Assembly (NCBI RefSeq): GCF_000802305.1
Contig: NZ_JTDK01000016.1
Coordinates: 88,875-152,874, forward strand
Length of the DNA stretch: 64,000 nt
From: Microbacterium mangrovi
Lineage (GTDB): Bacteria > Actinomycetota > Actinomycetes > Actinomycetales > Microbacteriaceae
Reading direction: 5' to 3'
A model generated the notes under the pieces. That model ran no database searches. It worked only from the letters and a program-made list of their open reading frames with translations, and had not been told where the DNA came from. Both the position numbers and the translations under genes were made by a program. Shown here piece after piece: positions 7,905-16,298 of the stretch (the first letter of the stretch is position 1; each line of letters begins with the position of its first letter).

Positions 7905-9343
7905 GCGCCTGCCCCCTTCAGGTACGCGAGCAGGCCCTGACGGCCGCCCTCCCGGCCGTAGCCGGACTCCTTGTAGCCGCCGAACGGGCTCGACGGATCG
8001 AAACGGTTGAACGTGTTCGCCCACACGACGCCGGCACGCAGGCGGTCGGCGACGGCGAGGATGCGGGAGCCCTTGTCGCTCCAGATGCCGGCCGACAGGC
8101 CGTACGGCGTGTTGTTCGCCTTCGCGATCGCCTCGTCGGGGGTGCGGAAGGTCAGCACCGACAGCACCGGGCCGAAGATCTCCTCGCGCGCGATGCGGCT
8201 CGAGGTCTGCACGTTGTCGAAGATGGTCGGCGCGAACCAGAATCCCTTGTCGGGGATGACGCAGTCGGCCGTCCAGCGATCGGCGCCCTCGTCCTCGCCG
8301 ACCGCGGACAGCTCGCGGATGCGCGCCAGCTGCTCGGCCGAATTGATCGCGCCGATATCGGTGTTCTTGTCGAGCGGGTCGCCCAGGCGCAGCGTCGACA
8401 GGCGATCCTTCAGGCGGTCCAGGACCTCGTCGTGGACGGATTCCTGGACGAGGAGGCGACTGCCTGCGCAGCACACGTGCCCCTGGTTGAAGAAGATCCC
8501 GTTGACGATCCCCTCGACAGCCTGATCGATCGGGGCGTCGTCGAACACGATGTTCGCCGCCTTGCCGCCCAGCTCGAGCGTGACCTTCTTGGGGGTGCCG
8601 GCGACCTGGCGTGCGATCGCGCGGCCGACCGCCGTGGACCCGGTGAAGGCCACCTTGTCGACGTCCGGGTGCGCGACGACCGCGGCCCCCGTGGCGCCTG
8701 CGCCGGTGACGATGTTCACGACGCCGGCAGGAAGGTCGGCCTGCTGCAGGATCTCCGCGAAGATGAGCGCCGTGAGCGGCGTCGTCTCGGCCGGCTTCAG
8801 CACGATCGTGTTGCCCGCGGCCAGTGCCGGCGCGAGCTTCCACGCCAGCATCAGCAGCGGGAAGTTCCACGGGATCACCTGGCCGGCCACCCCGAGCGCA
8901 CGCGGGTTCGCGCCGAGTCCGGCGTAGTCGAGCTTGTCGGCCCAGCCGGCGTAGTAGAAGAACCACGCGGCGACCAGCGGCACGTCGACGTCGCGGGACT
9001 CCTTGATCGGCTTGCCGTTGTCGAGGCTCTCCGCGACGGCGAGCTCGCGGGCCCGCTCCTGCACGAGGCGCGCGATGCGGAAGAGGTACTTGCCGCGGTC
9101 GCGCCCGGACATCTTCGACCAGACCTTGTCGTAGGCGCGCCGGGCGGCCCGCACGGCGGCATCCACGTCATCCTCGCTCGCCTGCGCGATCGTGGCGAGG
9201 TGGGACTCGTCGGCCGGTGAGATGGTGGTGAACGTGCCGCCGGTGCCGGGGCGGAACTCGCCGTCGATGAACAGTCCGTACTCGTCGCGCAGGCTCAGGA
9301 TCGACCGCGACTCGGGGGCGGGGGCGTATTCCAGGAAACTCAT
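7901..9343 (-). CDS. NAD(P)+-dependent aldehyde dehydrogenase
   Basis: A full-length 480-residue enzyme oxidising an aldehyde to an acid. The proton-path residues VIPWNFP (157-163), the cofactor lysine KPAE (183-186), the general base Glu257 in LELGGK and the nucleophile Cys291 in GHVCCAG are all present. It starts at the ATG at 9343, 11 bases after deoC. As part of lacI-deoC-aldh-aldh2, the natural substrate may be acetaldehyde, the DeoC product (inference). The 4-base overlap with the next gene suggests the two proteins are made in fixed ratio. Confidence 0.93.
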   Translation of the reverse strand: MSFLEYAPAPESRSILSLRDEYGLFIDGEFRPGTGGTFTTISPADESHLATIAQASEDDVDAAVRAARRAYDKVWSKMSGRDRGKYLFRIARLVQERARELAVAESLDNGKPIKESRDVDVPLVAAWFFYYAGWADKLDYAGLGANPRALGVAGQVIPWNFPLLMLAWKLAPALAAGNTIVLKPAETTPLTALIFAEILQQADLPAGVVNIVTGAGATGAAVVAHPDVDKVAFTGSTAVGRAIARQVAGTPKKVTLELGGKAANIVFDDAPIDQAVEGIVNGIFFNQGHVCCAGSRLLVQESVHDEVLDRLKDRLSTLRLGDPLDKNTDIGAINSAEQLARIRELSAVGEDEGADRWTADCVIPDKGFWFAPTIFDNVQTSSRIAREEIFGPVLSVLTFRTPDEAIAKANNTPYGLSAGIWSDKGSRILAVADRLRAGVVWANTFNRFDPSSPFGGYKESGYGREGGRQGLLAYLKGAGA

Positions 9344-9354
9344 TGTTCGGGTCC

Positions 9355-10362
9355 TCAGTCGATCGTCACGTAGTCGGTGCCGGTGTAGTGGCCGGAGGCC
9401 AGCTTCTGCCGCTGACGCAGCACGTCGTTGAGCAGGCTCGACGCGCCGTAGCGGAACAGGTGCGGCTGCAGCCACTCCTCCCCCGTCGTCTCGGCGACGG
9501 TGACGAGGTACTTGACGGCATCCTTCGCGGTGCGGATGCCGCCCGCGGGCTTGACGCCGATCTTCTCGCCGGTGAGGCGGTGCCAGTCGCGCACCACCTC
9601 GAGCATCAGCAGTGTCACCGGCAGCGTCGCGGCCGGCGCCACCTTTCCGGTGGAGGTCTTGATGAAGTCGCCGCCGGCGAGGATCGCCAGCCACGACGCG
9701 CGCTTCACGTTGTCGTACGTGTTCAGCTCACCGGTCTCGAGGATGACCTTCAGGGATGCCGCCGTGCCGTCGGGCCTGACGCAGGCCTGCTTGACCTGCA
9801 CGATCTCGTCGAACACCTTGCCGTAGTTGCCCGCGAGGAACGCGCCGCGGTCGATGACCATGTCGATCTCGTCCGCGCCGGCGGCGACCGCGTCGGCGGT
9901 GTCGGCGAGCTTCACCGCGAGAGAGGCCCGCCCCGACGGGAATGCCGTGGCCACCGCGGCCACCGACACGAGTCCGTCGTCGGGGTCGCCGTGGCGGGCG
10001 CCGAGCGCCTCGACCGCGGCGGGCACCATGTCGCCGTACACGCAGACCGCGGCGACCTGCGGGGTGGACGGGTCGGAGGCATCGGGATGCACGGCCTTGG
10101 ACACCAGGGAGCGCACCTTGCCGGGGGTGTCGGCACCCTCGAGGGTGGTCAGGTCGATCAGCGAGATGATCTTGTCGAGCGCCCACGCCTTGGACGTCGT
10201 CTTGATCGACCGGGTGCCGAGGCCATCTGCCCGCTGCGTCAGCCCCACGGCATCCACTCCGGGCAGGCCGTGCAGGAACCGCCGCAGCGTCGCGTCGTCC
10301 GACTCGCCGCCGATCAGTTCCCGAGCGCGGTCGGATGTGACCGCGAGGTCGGTGGAGGTCAT
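9355..10362 (-). CDS. deoC: Deoxyribose-phosphate aldolase
   Basis: Splits 2-deoxyribose 5-phosphate into glyceraldehyde 3-phosphate and acetaldehyde. The 335-residue protein has the Schiff-base lysine in DFIKTSTGK (Lys235) and the second conserved lysine in VKPAGG (Lys271); it is longer than the about 250-residue E. coli enzyme because of an N-terminal extension, as in other actinobacteria. The ATG at 10362 follows GAGGAAAGAGG. It is the second gene of an operon led by a LacI-type regulator, 79 bp downstream of it, and precedes an aldehyde dehydrogenase that could remove the acetaldehyde. Confidence 0.95.
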   Translation of the reverse strand: MTSTDLAVTSDRARELIGGESDDATLRRFLHGLPGVDAVGLTQRADGLGTRSIKTTSKAWALDKIISLIDLTTLEGADTPGKVRSLVSKAVHPDASDPSTPQVAAVCVYGDMVPAAVEALGARHGDPDDGLVSVAAVATAFPSGRASLAVKLADTADAVAAGADEIDMVIDRGAFLAGNYGKVFDEIVQVKQACVRPDGTAASLKVILETGELNTYDNVKRASWLAILAGGDFIKTSTGKVAPAATLPVTLLMLEVVRDWHRLTGEKIGVKPAGGIRTAKDAVKYLVTVAETTGEEWLQPHLFRYGASSLLNDVLRQRQKLASGHYTGTDYVTID

Positions 10363-10441
10363 CGTTCCTCTTTCCTCTTCGTCGAGTCCGAGCTCGTCAG
10401 ACTCATGATGTCTCAATCGCCCATGTTCGGCCATGGCCCGT

Positions 10442-11455
10442 TCAGCCATGGTGGGCCGCCCTCTCTCGCGGTGGGCCGGCCGTCGAGCCGCGCACGACGA
10501 GCTCGACGGGCAGGGTCAGGATGACCGGATCGGCACCCGGTTCTGCGCCGATGCGGTCCAGGAGCAGCCGCGCCGCCGTCGCGCCCTGCTCGACCTCCGG
10601 CCGGCGCACGACCGTCAGGGGCGGGCGCAGCAGCGGGGCGAACGACAGGTCGTCGAATCCGACGACGGAGATGTCGGCGGGCACGCGGACCTGGAGTTCG
10701 TCGAGGGCGCGCAGAGCACCGATGGTCATGAGGTTGTTCGCGACGAACACCGCCGTCGGACGCGACCGCCACAGTGCGCGCATGGCATCGTGGCCGCCCG
10801 ACTCGCGGAAATCCGCAACCACCACAAGCGCCTCGTCGACGGGCATCCCGCGGGCCGCCATGCTCGCCCGGAACCCGGCGTGGCGCTCGCGCCCGGGCGT
10901 GGACGACAGCGGGCCGCCGATGAACGCGATGCGCTCGTGCCCGAGGGCGGCCAGATGCGCCACCGCGAGCCGGGTGCCCTCGAGGTTGTCGACCATCACC
11001 CGGTCGACGTCGCGACGCTCGCGCGACTCGCGGTCGACGAACACCACCGGAAGCCGCAGCCTCGCCACGTCTTCGGCGGAGCGGCCGTCTTCGACGAGCG
11101 GGGCGATGATGATGCCGTCGGTGCGCTGCGAGAGCTCGCCGATCAGCGCGTTCTCCTGCTCGAGGTCTTCGTCGCTGTTGCCGAGGAGGATCTGCAGCCC
11201 TGCGGTCCGCGCCTCCTGCTCGATTCCCTTGATGAGCGCGGCGAAGAACGGGTTGGTGACGTCGGGCACGATGACGCCGATCGCGGCGTGGCGGCCGGTG
11301 CGGAGGTTGCGCGCCGAGACGTTGGGCTGATAGCCGAGCTCGTCGACCGCGCGCGCGATGTCGGTGGCGGCGCGCACCGTCTGGCCGGCGAGGTACCGCG
11401 AGACGCTCGCGGTGGACACGCCCGCCGCCGTCGCCACGTCCTGAATCGTCGCCAT
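10442..11455 (-). CDS. LacI-family transcriptional regulator of the deoC operon
   Basis: 337 residues: an N-terminal LacI helix-turn-helix (TIQDVATAAGVSTASVSRYL), the hinge helix segment, and a periplasmic-binding-protein-like effector domain (GVIVPDVTNPFFAALIKG). It begins at the ATG at 11455, just downstream of a near-perfect palindrome, so it probably represses its own operon (lacI-deoC-aldh-aldh2). The inducer may be deoxyribose or its phosphate (inference from neighbours). ribF ends 82 bp upstream on the same strand, with an independent promoter in between. Confidence 0.92.
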   Translation of the reverse strand: MATIQDVATAAGVSTASVSRYLAGQTVRAATDIARAVDELGYQPNVSARNLRTGRHAAIGVIVPDVTNPFFAALIKGIEQEARTAGLQILLGNSDEDLEQENALIGELSQRTDGIIIAPLVEDGRSAEDVARLRLPVVFVDRESRERRDVDRVMVDNLEGTRLAVAHLAALGHERIAFIGGPLSSTPGRERHAGFRASMAARGMPVDEALVVVADFRESGGHDAMRALWRSRPTAVFVANNLMTIGALRALDELQVRVPADISVVGFDDLSFAPLLRPPLTVVRRPEVEQGATAARLLLDRIGAEPGADPVILTLPVELVVRGSTAGPPRERAAHHG

Positions 11456-11465
11456 TCCCGCCCCG

Positions 11466-11491
11466 CTGAAGTGTAATCGATTACAGTTCAG
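11466..11491. promoter_or_regulatory. LacI-type operator
   Basis: Core TGTAATCGATTACA (11472-11485) is a perfect 14-bp palindrome with the central CG of LacI-family operators. Flanking CTGAA and TTCAG arms extend it to 26 bp with one mismatched pair. It sits just downstream of the predicted -10 of the regulator's operon, a repressing position. Confidence 0.85.
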
Positions 11492-11519
11492 CGTAGACCG
11501 GCAGGATGCCGGCTGTCAA
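11490..11519 (-). promoter_or_regulatory. Promoter of lacI-deoC operon
   Basis: On the minus strand TTGACA (11519-11514), an 18-base spacer, then TACGCT (11495-11490). The -35 is a consensus match. The operator begins at the -10. Confidence 0.6.
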
Positions 11520-11537
11520 CAGCTCAGCCGCGCCGGG

Positions 11538-12473
11538 TCAGGCCAGGATGCCGCGGGCCCGCTGCACGTCGTCGGCCATCTGCGCCAGCAGCGGGCCGAT
11601 GCCGTCGAAGGCCACCATCCCGCGGATGCGCTCGGTGAACTCGACGTCGACGCGGTGGTCGTACAGGTCGAGGTCGTCCCGGTCGAGGACGTAGGCCTCC
11701 ACCTGGCGGTGGTGGACGTCGTCGAACGTCGGGTTCGTGCCGACGCTGATCGCCGCGGGATACCGCGCCGCACCGTCGACGAGCCACCCGGCGTACACGC
11801 CGTCGGCGGGGATCAGTCCCTCCACCTCGCCACCGATGTTCGCCGTCGGGTAGCCGAGTTCGCGGCCGCGCTTGAGGCCGTGGACGACGTCGCCGCGCAC
11901 CGACGGAGCGCGCCCGAGGAGCGTCGTCGCACCGGCGACGTCGCCGGCGGCGACGAGTTCGCGCACCCAGGTGGACGAGACACGGCGCTCGGCGGAGTCC
12001 GGACGGATGTCGCCGACGACGTCGACGGTGAAGCCCGCCTGGGCACCGGCCGACTCGAGCAGCGCGACGTCGCCGGCACCACGGTGGCCGAACCGGAAGT
12101 CGCGGCCGACCAGCACCACCTTCGCGTGCAGGGCGTCGACGAGCACCTCGGAGATGAACTCGGACGCCTCCTGTGCGGCGCGCTGCTGGTCGAACCGCAG
12201 CAGCAGCGTCGCATCGGCGCCGGCCTCGGCCAGCAGGTCGAGCTTCTGGCTCGGTCCGATGACGTCGTCGGGGCAGATCTCAGGGCGCACGGTGCGCAGC
12301 GGATTGCGGTCGAACGTGACCGCGACCACCTTCGCGCCGAGCCGCTCGGCATCCTGCCGGGCCCGCTGCAGCAGAGCCCGGTGCCCGGCGTGCACGCCGT
12401 CGAACTTGCCGACCGCGACCACCGACGGGCCGAAGTCCGCCGGAACGGCTTCCGGAGCGTCGAAGACGATCAT
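11538..12473 (-). CDS. ribF: Bifunctional riboflavin kinase / FAD synthetase
   Basis: Makes FMN from riboflavin and then FAD. 311 residues: the N-terminal nucleotidyltransferase domain begins VAVGKFDGVHAGH (FAD synthetase HxGH-like motif), and the C-terminal flavokinase domain has RGRELGYPTAN and the GVYAG segment. Its ATG shares a base with the TGA of the upstream membrane-protein gene (TGATG), so translation is probably coupled. It is the last gene of the truB-containing operon. Confidence 0.95.
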   Translation of the reverse strand: MIVFDAPEAVPADFGPSVVAVGKFDGVHAGHRALLQRARQDAERLGAKVVAVTFDRNPLRTVRPEICPDDVIGPSQKLDLLAEAGADATLLLRFDQQRAAQEASEFISEVLVDALHAKVVLVGRDFRFGHRGAGDVALLESAGAQAGFTVDVVGDIRPDSAERRVSSTWVRELVAAGDVAGATTLLGRAPSVRGDVVHGLKRGRELGYPTANIGGEVEGLIPADGVYAGWLVDGAARYPAAISVGTNPTFDDVHHRQVEAYVLDRDDLDLYDHRVDVEFTERIRGMVAFDGIGPLLAQMADDVQRARGILA

Positions 12474-12952
12474 CAGCCGGACACGACCTGTTCGGCCGCG
12501 GCATCCTTCGGCGTCTCGACCGGAGGGTGCGTGATCAGCCACCAGACTCCGAAGAAGGGCAGCACCAGCGGGACGAAGAGGTAGCCGATCCCGTAGTAGG
12601 ACCACACGGTCGCCTCGGGGAACAGCGTCGGCTGCACCAGGCTGAGGGTGCCGATGACGAGCACGCCGATCAGTTCGAAGCTGATCGTCACCCAGGCGAT
12701 CCGGTACCAGATGCGGGATCCGGCGCCGAGGACGAGCGCCAGCGTCGCGACGATGTACACCACGGCGGACACGCCGGACAGCGAGAAGGCCAGCGGCGCC
12801 TGATCGAAGCGCTCGGCGATCTGCACGAAGGAGCGACCGGTCGCGCCCAGCGCGAGGATCGCGTAGACGACGACCAGGACACGACCGATGCCGGTCATCC
12901 GGCGGCGACGGGGCGGCGCGGTCTCGGCCGCACCGTGAGATGGGGAAGGCAT
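12473..12952 (-). CDS. Small integral membrane protein, function unknown
   Basis: 159 residues with about four hydrophobic segments after a basic N-terminus (PPRRRRMTGIG). Sequence such as RSFVQIAERFDQAPLAFSLS between the first two segments resembles small uncharacterised actinobacterial membrane proteins; I do not recognise a defined family. It overlaps ribF (TGATG) and lies 38 bp downstream of another small membrane-protein gene. The start at 12952 is chosen because the hydrophobic reading begins there. A TAGAAT element ten bases upstream could be a secondary promoter. Confidence 0.7.
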   Translation of the reverse strand: MPSPSHGAAETAPPRRRRMTGIGRVLVVVYAILALGATGRSFVQIAERFDQAPLAFSLSGVSAVVYIVATLALVLGAGSRIWYRIAWVTISFELIGVLVIGTLSLVQPTLFPEATVWSYYGIGYLFVPLVLPFFGVWWLITHPPVETPKDAAAEQVVSG

Positions 12953-12990
12953 GATTCCGCCAATTCTACCGGCGTGCGCCGCGCGTCTCC

Positions 12991-13359
12991 TCAGGCGCCC
13001 TGCACCGTCCAGATGACGTGCATGCGCCACACCATCACCGCGATCGCGAGCGCCGCGACGCCCATGATCACCGTGCTCCAGCGGCTGCGCTCGAGCAGCG
13101 CCCACACCACCGCGGCGGGCGGGATCAGCACCGCCGAGACCGCGTACACCCAGAACTCGAGCAGGCTCCCCGTGGGCGGGTTGCCGGTGAGGGGCGCGAC
13201 GATCCCGATGACGACCTGCACGATCAGCAGCAGTTCGATCAAGGCCAGGATGCCGACGGTGAGGTCGCTCGGGCGGCGCCCCGCGAGTCCGAGGATGACG
13301 CACAGCAGACCGCCGAGCGCGGCGACGGCGACCTCGACGTAGGTGAACCAGGTGATCAT
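12991..13359 (-). CDS. Small integral membrane protein, function unknown
   Basis: 122 residues with four predicted membrane helices, the first starting at residue 5 (ITWFTYVEVAVAALGGLL). No catalytic motif is visible. The ATG overlaps the truB stop by four bases (ATGA), so it is translated with truB. Its position between truB and ribF suggests only co-expression with the operon, not a shared pathway. Confidence 0.75.
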   Translation of the reverse strand: MITWFTYVEVAVAALGGLLCVILGLAGRRPSDLTVGILALIELLLIVQVVIGIVAPLTGNPPTGSLLEFWVYAVSAVLIPPAAVVWALLERSRWSTVIMGVAALAIAVMVWRMHVIWTVQGA

Positions 13360-14279
13360 GCGGGCTGCTCCGGGCTTTCGGGTTCGGGCATGTTCATGAC
13401 GCTCTTCACCGCCGGGCCCCGCCGTTCCACGACGCCGATGAGCGAGCCGTCGGGCGCGATCGCGGCGGCGCGGGCCGGGGCATCCGGCAGCGCGATCCGT
13501 TTTCCGTGGCGGAGGTCCCGGGCCTGCTCGGCCGTGACCTGCACGCCGCCCAGGACGGATGCCGCCACCTCGGCGGGCGGACGCAGGTGGTCGCCCAGGT
13601 CGCTGTCTTCGAGTCGGTCGCGATCGGGCACGGGCTGCGCGTCGGCGACGGCGAAGGGCCCGACGTGCGTGCGGCGCAGCGCTGTCAGGTGCCCGCCCGC
13701 ACCGAGGTCGGCGCCGAGGTCGCGGGCGAGGGCGCGGATGTAGGTGCCGCTGGAGCAGTCCACCACGACGTCCACGTCGATCGCGGTCTCGCCCGCGTGG
13801 TCTGTGCGACGAATGCCGAGCACCTCGAAGCGCGAGATCACGACGTCGCGCGCCTTCAGCTGCACTTCCTCGCCCTGCCGCGCGAGGTCGTAGGCCCGAC
13901 GGCCGCCGACCTTGATCGCGGAGACCGTGCTCGGGACCTGGCTGAGGGGACCGCGCAAGCGGGCGATGCCGGCTTCGATCTGCGCGTCGGCGACGTGGGC
14001 GGCATCGGTCGTCCGCGTGACCTCGCCGTCCGCGTCGTCGGAGTCGGTGGAGACCCCCAGCCTGATCGTCGCCTCGTACGTCTTGTCGAGGCCGACGATG
14101 AAGGTGAGCAGGCGCGTGGCCGGGCCGACTCCCAGGATGAGCAGCCCCGTCGCCATCGGGTCGAGTGTTCCGGCGTGGCCGATCTTCTTGGTCTTCAGAG
14201 CCCGTCGCGCCCGTGCGACGACATCGTGGCTGGTCATCCCGCCCGCCTTGTCGACGAGCAGGATGCCGGACGGCCCCAT
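13356..14279 (-). CDS. truB: tRNA pseudouridine-55 synthase
   Basis: Converts U55 of the tRNA T loop to pseudouridine. 307 residues; the catalytic aspartate is Asp40 in GHAGTLDPMATG, and the family motifs for substrate binding (RAYDLAR, SSGTYIRALARDLG) follow. A PUA-like C-terminus is shortened. The start shares a base with the stop of the preceding gene (TGATG). It leads into two small membrane proteins and ribF. Confidence 0.96.
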   Translation of the reverse strand: MGPSGILLVDKAGGMTSHDVVARARRALKTKKIGHAGTLDPMATGLLILGVGPATRLLTFIVGLDKTYEATIRLGVSTDSDDADGEVTRTTDAAHVADAQIEAGIARLRGPLSQVPSTVSAIKVGGRRAYDLARQGEEVQLKARDVVISRFEVLGIRRTDHAGETAIDVDVVVDCSSGTYIRALARDLGADLGAGGHLTALRRTHVGPFAVADAQPVPDRDRLEDSDLGDHLRPPAEVAASVLGGVQVTAEQARDLRHGKRIALPDAPARAAAIAPDGSLIGVVERRGPAVKSVMNMPEPESPEQPA

Positions 14280-14809
14280 CAGCGCACCCGCTTCGGATCG
14301 GCGGGGTCGGTCACGTCGACGACCGCCTCGGCGACGCTGTCCGCATCGCCGGAGAGGTCGATCCGCCAGTCCCAGAAGCCCTCGAGACGGAAGTCGAGCA
14401 GGTCGGAGCCGTCGACCAGCAGCGTCGCATCGGCCGGCCCCGTGACCCAGCGGGCGGCGGCGGGCATGTCGCGCACGGCGTCGAACGCGGCGAGCTGGAA
14501 GCCCGTGGTCGCCGAGGTGTGGGCGGCATCCCGGAACGGATCGATGAGCACGCGACGAAGCGTCGCGAGGTCGTAGCGCCCCGCTCCCGTCTCGCGGGCG
14601 CGGTCGGCACGGGGGCGCTGGAAGTCGGCGATGTGCGCCCGGAACACGGCGATGTCGCCCTCGCGGTAGACGTCGGCGAGGCCGGCGGCGAAGGCCGCGG
14701 TGTCGGGTCCGTGCACGGCGATCACGACCCGGCCGCCGGGAAAACGGGACCGCGCCTCGTCGCGCAGCGCGCGCTGCAGCTCGGTGGCGGGGGTGGATGG
14801 CAGGCGCAT
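14279..14809 (-). CDS. Uridine-kinase-like protein with a degenerate P-loop
   Basis: 176 residues related to the nucleoside/uridine kinase-like proteins of actinobacteria. The first strand and loop read VVIAVHGPDTAAFAAGLADVY, where active relatives have GPDGAGKT-S/T; the invariant GK[ST] is missing. The distal part (YDLATLRRVLIDPFRD, GFWDWRIDL) keeps family-like features. It is therefore probably not an ATP-dependent kinase, or uses a different phosphate grip. The start at 14809 follows TAGGCT by six bases, a leaderless arrangement. It overlaps truB by the TGATG junction and is first in that operon. Confidence 0.72.
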   Translation of the reverse strand: MRLPSTPATELQRALRDEARSRFPGGRVVIAVHGPDTAAFAAGLADVYREGDIAVFRAHIADFQRPRADRARETGAGRYDLATLRRVLIDPFRDAAHTSATTGFQLAAFDAVRDMPAAARWVTGPADATLLVDGSDLLDFRLEGFWDWRIDLSGDADSVAEAVVDVTDPADPKRVR

Positions 14810-14812
14810 GCA

Positions 14813-14828
14813 TCCAGCCTAGGCTGGA
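14813..14828. promoter_or_regulatory. Palindromic bidirectional -10 between two leaderless genes
   Basis: TCCAGCCTAGGCTGGA is a perfect 16-bp palindrome filling most of the 22-bp gap between divergent starts 14809 and 14832. It contains TAGGCT on each strand, each exactly six bases before a start codon. Confidence 0.6.
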
Positions 14829-14831
14829 CGG

Positions 14832-15704
14832 ATGCCCGAACTCGCCCCGCCACTGATCCGGTGGTACCGGCAGAACGCGCGCGATCTGCCCTGGCGTCGC
14901 GCCGAGTTCCGGGCGCGGTACGGCGGGTGGGGCGTGCTGGTCAGCGAATTCATGCTTCAGCAGACTCCGGTGAACCGCGTCATCCCCCATCTGGATGCCT
15001 GGCTGACGCGCTGGCCGACTCCGACCGCCCTCGCCGACGACGCCCCCGCCGAGGCGGTGCGGGCGTGGTCGACCCTCGGATACCCCCGCCGCGCCCTGTG
15101 GCTGCACCAGGCGGCCGTGGAGATCCGCGACCGGCACGACGGCGTCGTCCCCCGCGATGTCGGGGCGCTCCTCGCCCTCACCGGCATCGGCGACTACACC
15201 GCGCGCGCGGTGGCGGTCTTCGCGTACGGCGACCGGCATCCGGTCGTGGACACCAACACCCGGAGAGTGCTGGCGCGGGCCGTGCTCGGTCAGGCGCATC
15301 CGGGAGCCCCCGGTCGCCGGGACCTGGACCGGATGAGCGGCATCCTGCCCGCGAGCGTTCCGGATGCCGCGGTGGTGAACGCGGCCGCGATGGAACTCGG
15401 CGCTCTCGTGTGCACGGCCCGCACCCCGGACTGCGACGTATGCCCACTCGCGCATATGTGCGCGTGGCGGCTCGCGGGGAGCCCGGACAACGCGGACGCA
15501 CCCCGCCGGCAGGCCCGCTACGAGGGCAGCGACCGGCAGGCGCGCGGAGCCGTGCTGCGAGAACTGCGGGCGGCGGCATCCGTCCCGCTCGACGAAGTGA
15601 TCGCCGATTGGCCCGACCCGGCGCAGCGGGACCGCGCGATCGACTCGCTCATCGCCGACGGACTCGCCGAGGCCGACGACGGCATGCTGCGCCTCCCCGC
15701 CTGA
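14832..15704 (+). CDS. mutY: A/G-specific adenine DNA glycosylase
   Basis: Removes adenine mispaired with 8-oxoguanine. 290 residues with the HhH-GPD fold: catalytic Glu39 in SEFMLQQTPV, the hairpin LTGIGDYTA (117-125), catalytic Asp140 in VVDTN, and the 4Fe-4S cluster cysteines 194, 201, 204 and 210 (C-x6-C-x2-C-x5-C). The C-terminal domain that reads 8-oxoG in E. coli MutY (350 residues) is mostly absent, which is usual for short actinobacterial forms. The transcript looks leaderless (TAGGCT-N6-ATG). Confidence 0.93.
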   Translation: MPELAPPLIRWYRQNARDLPWRRAEFRARYGGWGVLVSEFMLQQTPVNRVIPHLDAWLTRWPTPTALADDAPAEAVRAWSTLGYPRRALWLHQAAVEIRDRHDGVVPRDVGALLALTGIGDYTARAVAVFAYGDRHPVVDTNTRRVLARAVLGQAHPGAPGRRDLDRMSGILPASVPDAAVVNAAAMELGALVCTARTPDCDVCPLAHMCAWRLAGSPDNADAPRRQARYEGSDRQARGAVLRELRAAASVPLDEVIADWPDPAQRDRAIDSLIADGLAEADDGMLRLPA

Positions 15705-15720
15705 ACGCCCTCGGCAAGAA

Positions 15721-15767
15721 GCCGCCGATTCAGCAGGATCCACGAGGGATCCGACTGAATCGGCGGC
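15721..15767. terminator. Bidirectional hairpin terminator between mutY and rbfA
   Basis: A 13-bp perfect stem (GCCGCCGATTCAG pairing with 15755-15767) whose loop can pair further through two GGATCC copies. It lies between convergent genes. No T run follows, as is common in high-GC actinobacteria. Confidence 0.7.
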
Positions 15768-15783
15768 TCTCGGCGGAAGCCGC

Positions 15784-16221
15784 TCAGTCCTCTTCGAGCT
15801 CCAGCTCGCGGGGCTTGACGTACGGGTCGGCCTCACCGGCGAAGGATGCCGAGGCCGCCAGGCCCGCGACCTGCGCGTCGCGCTCGTGCGCTTCGCGCAG
15901 CAGGTCCTCGATGTGCCCGGCGTTGTCGGGAAGCGCATCGGGGATGAACTCGAGCGTGGGAGTGAGGCGAACACCGAGCTGGCGTCCGATCTCGCTGCGG
16001 ATCATGCCGGTCGCCGACTTCAGGGCGGCGCCCGAGGCGAGCCGCTCCTCCTCACTGCCGAGCACGGTGTAGAACACCGACGCGTGCTGCAGATCGCCGG
16101 TCACCCGGACGTCCGTGATCGTCACGAAACCGAGCCGCGGGTCGCGCAGCCCCTTCTCGAGCCGCTCCGCGATGAGCACGCGGATGCGGTCCGCCAGTCG
16201 AGCCTGTCGTTCGGAACCCAT
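15784..16221 (-). CDS. rbfA: 30S ribosome-binding factor A
   Basis: Assists late 16S rRNA 5'-end processing on the 30S subunit. 145 residues with the KH-like fold; the family opening ERQARLADRIRVLIAERLEK and the LGFVTITDVRVTGDLQHA strand-helix are clear. The C-terminal tail is acidic (ELELEED). It starts at 16221 behind GGAGTAGGAGAAG and lies 77 bp downstream of infB, closing the nusA-ylxR-infB-rbfA operon. Confidence 0.95.
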   Translation of the reverse strand: MGSERQARLADRIRVLIAERLEKGLRDPRLGFVTITDVRVTGDLQHASVFYTVLGSEEERLASGAALKSATGMIRSEIGRQLGVRLTPTLEFIPDALPDNAGHIEDLLREAHERDAQVAGLAASASFAGEADPYVKPRELELEED

Positions 16222-16298
16222 CTTCTTCTCCTACTCCCCCTGAGCCGAAGTGCGGGATGCCTCCTCAAGAAGCATCCCGCACCACAACCGTTCGCGGA

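Noticed and set aside
7041..9343. The two aldehyde dehydrogenase genes as one frameshifted gene
   Set aside because: The upstream one is full length with all catalytic residues, and the second restarts with its own N-terminal domain behind an ATGA overlap.
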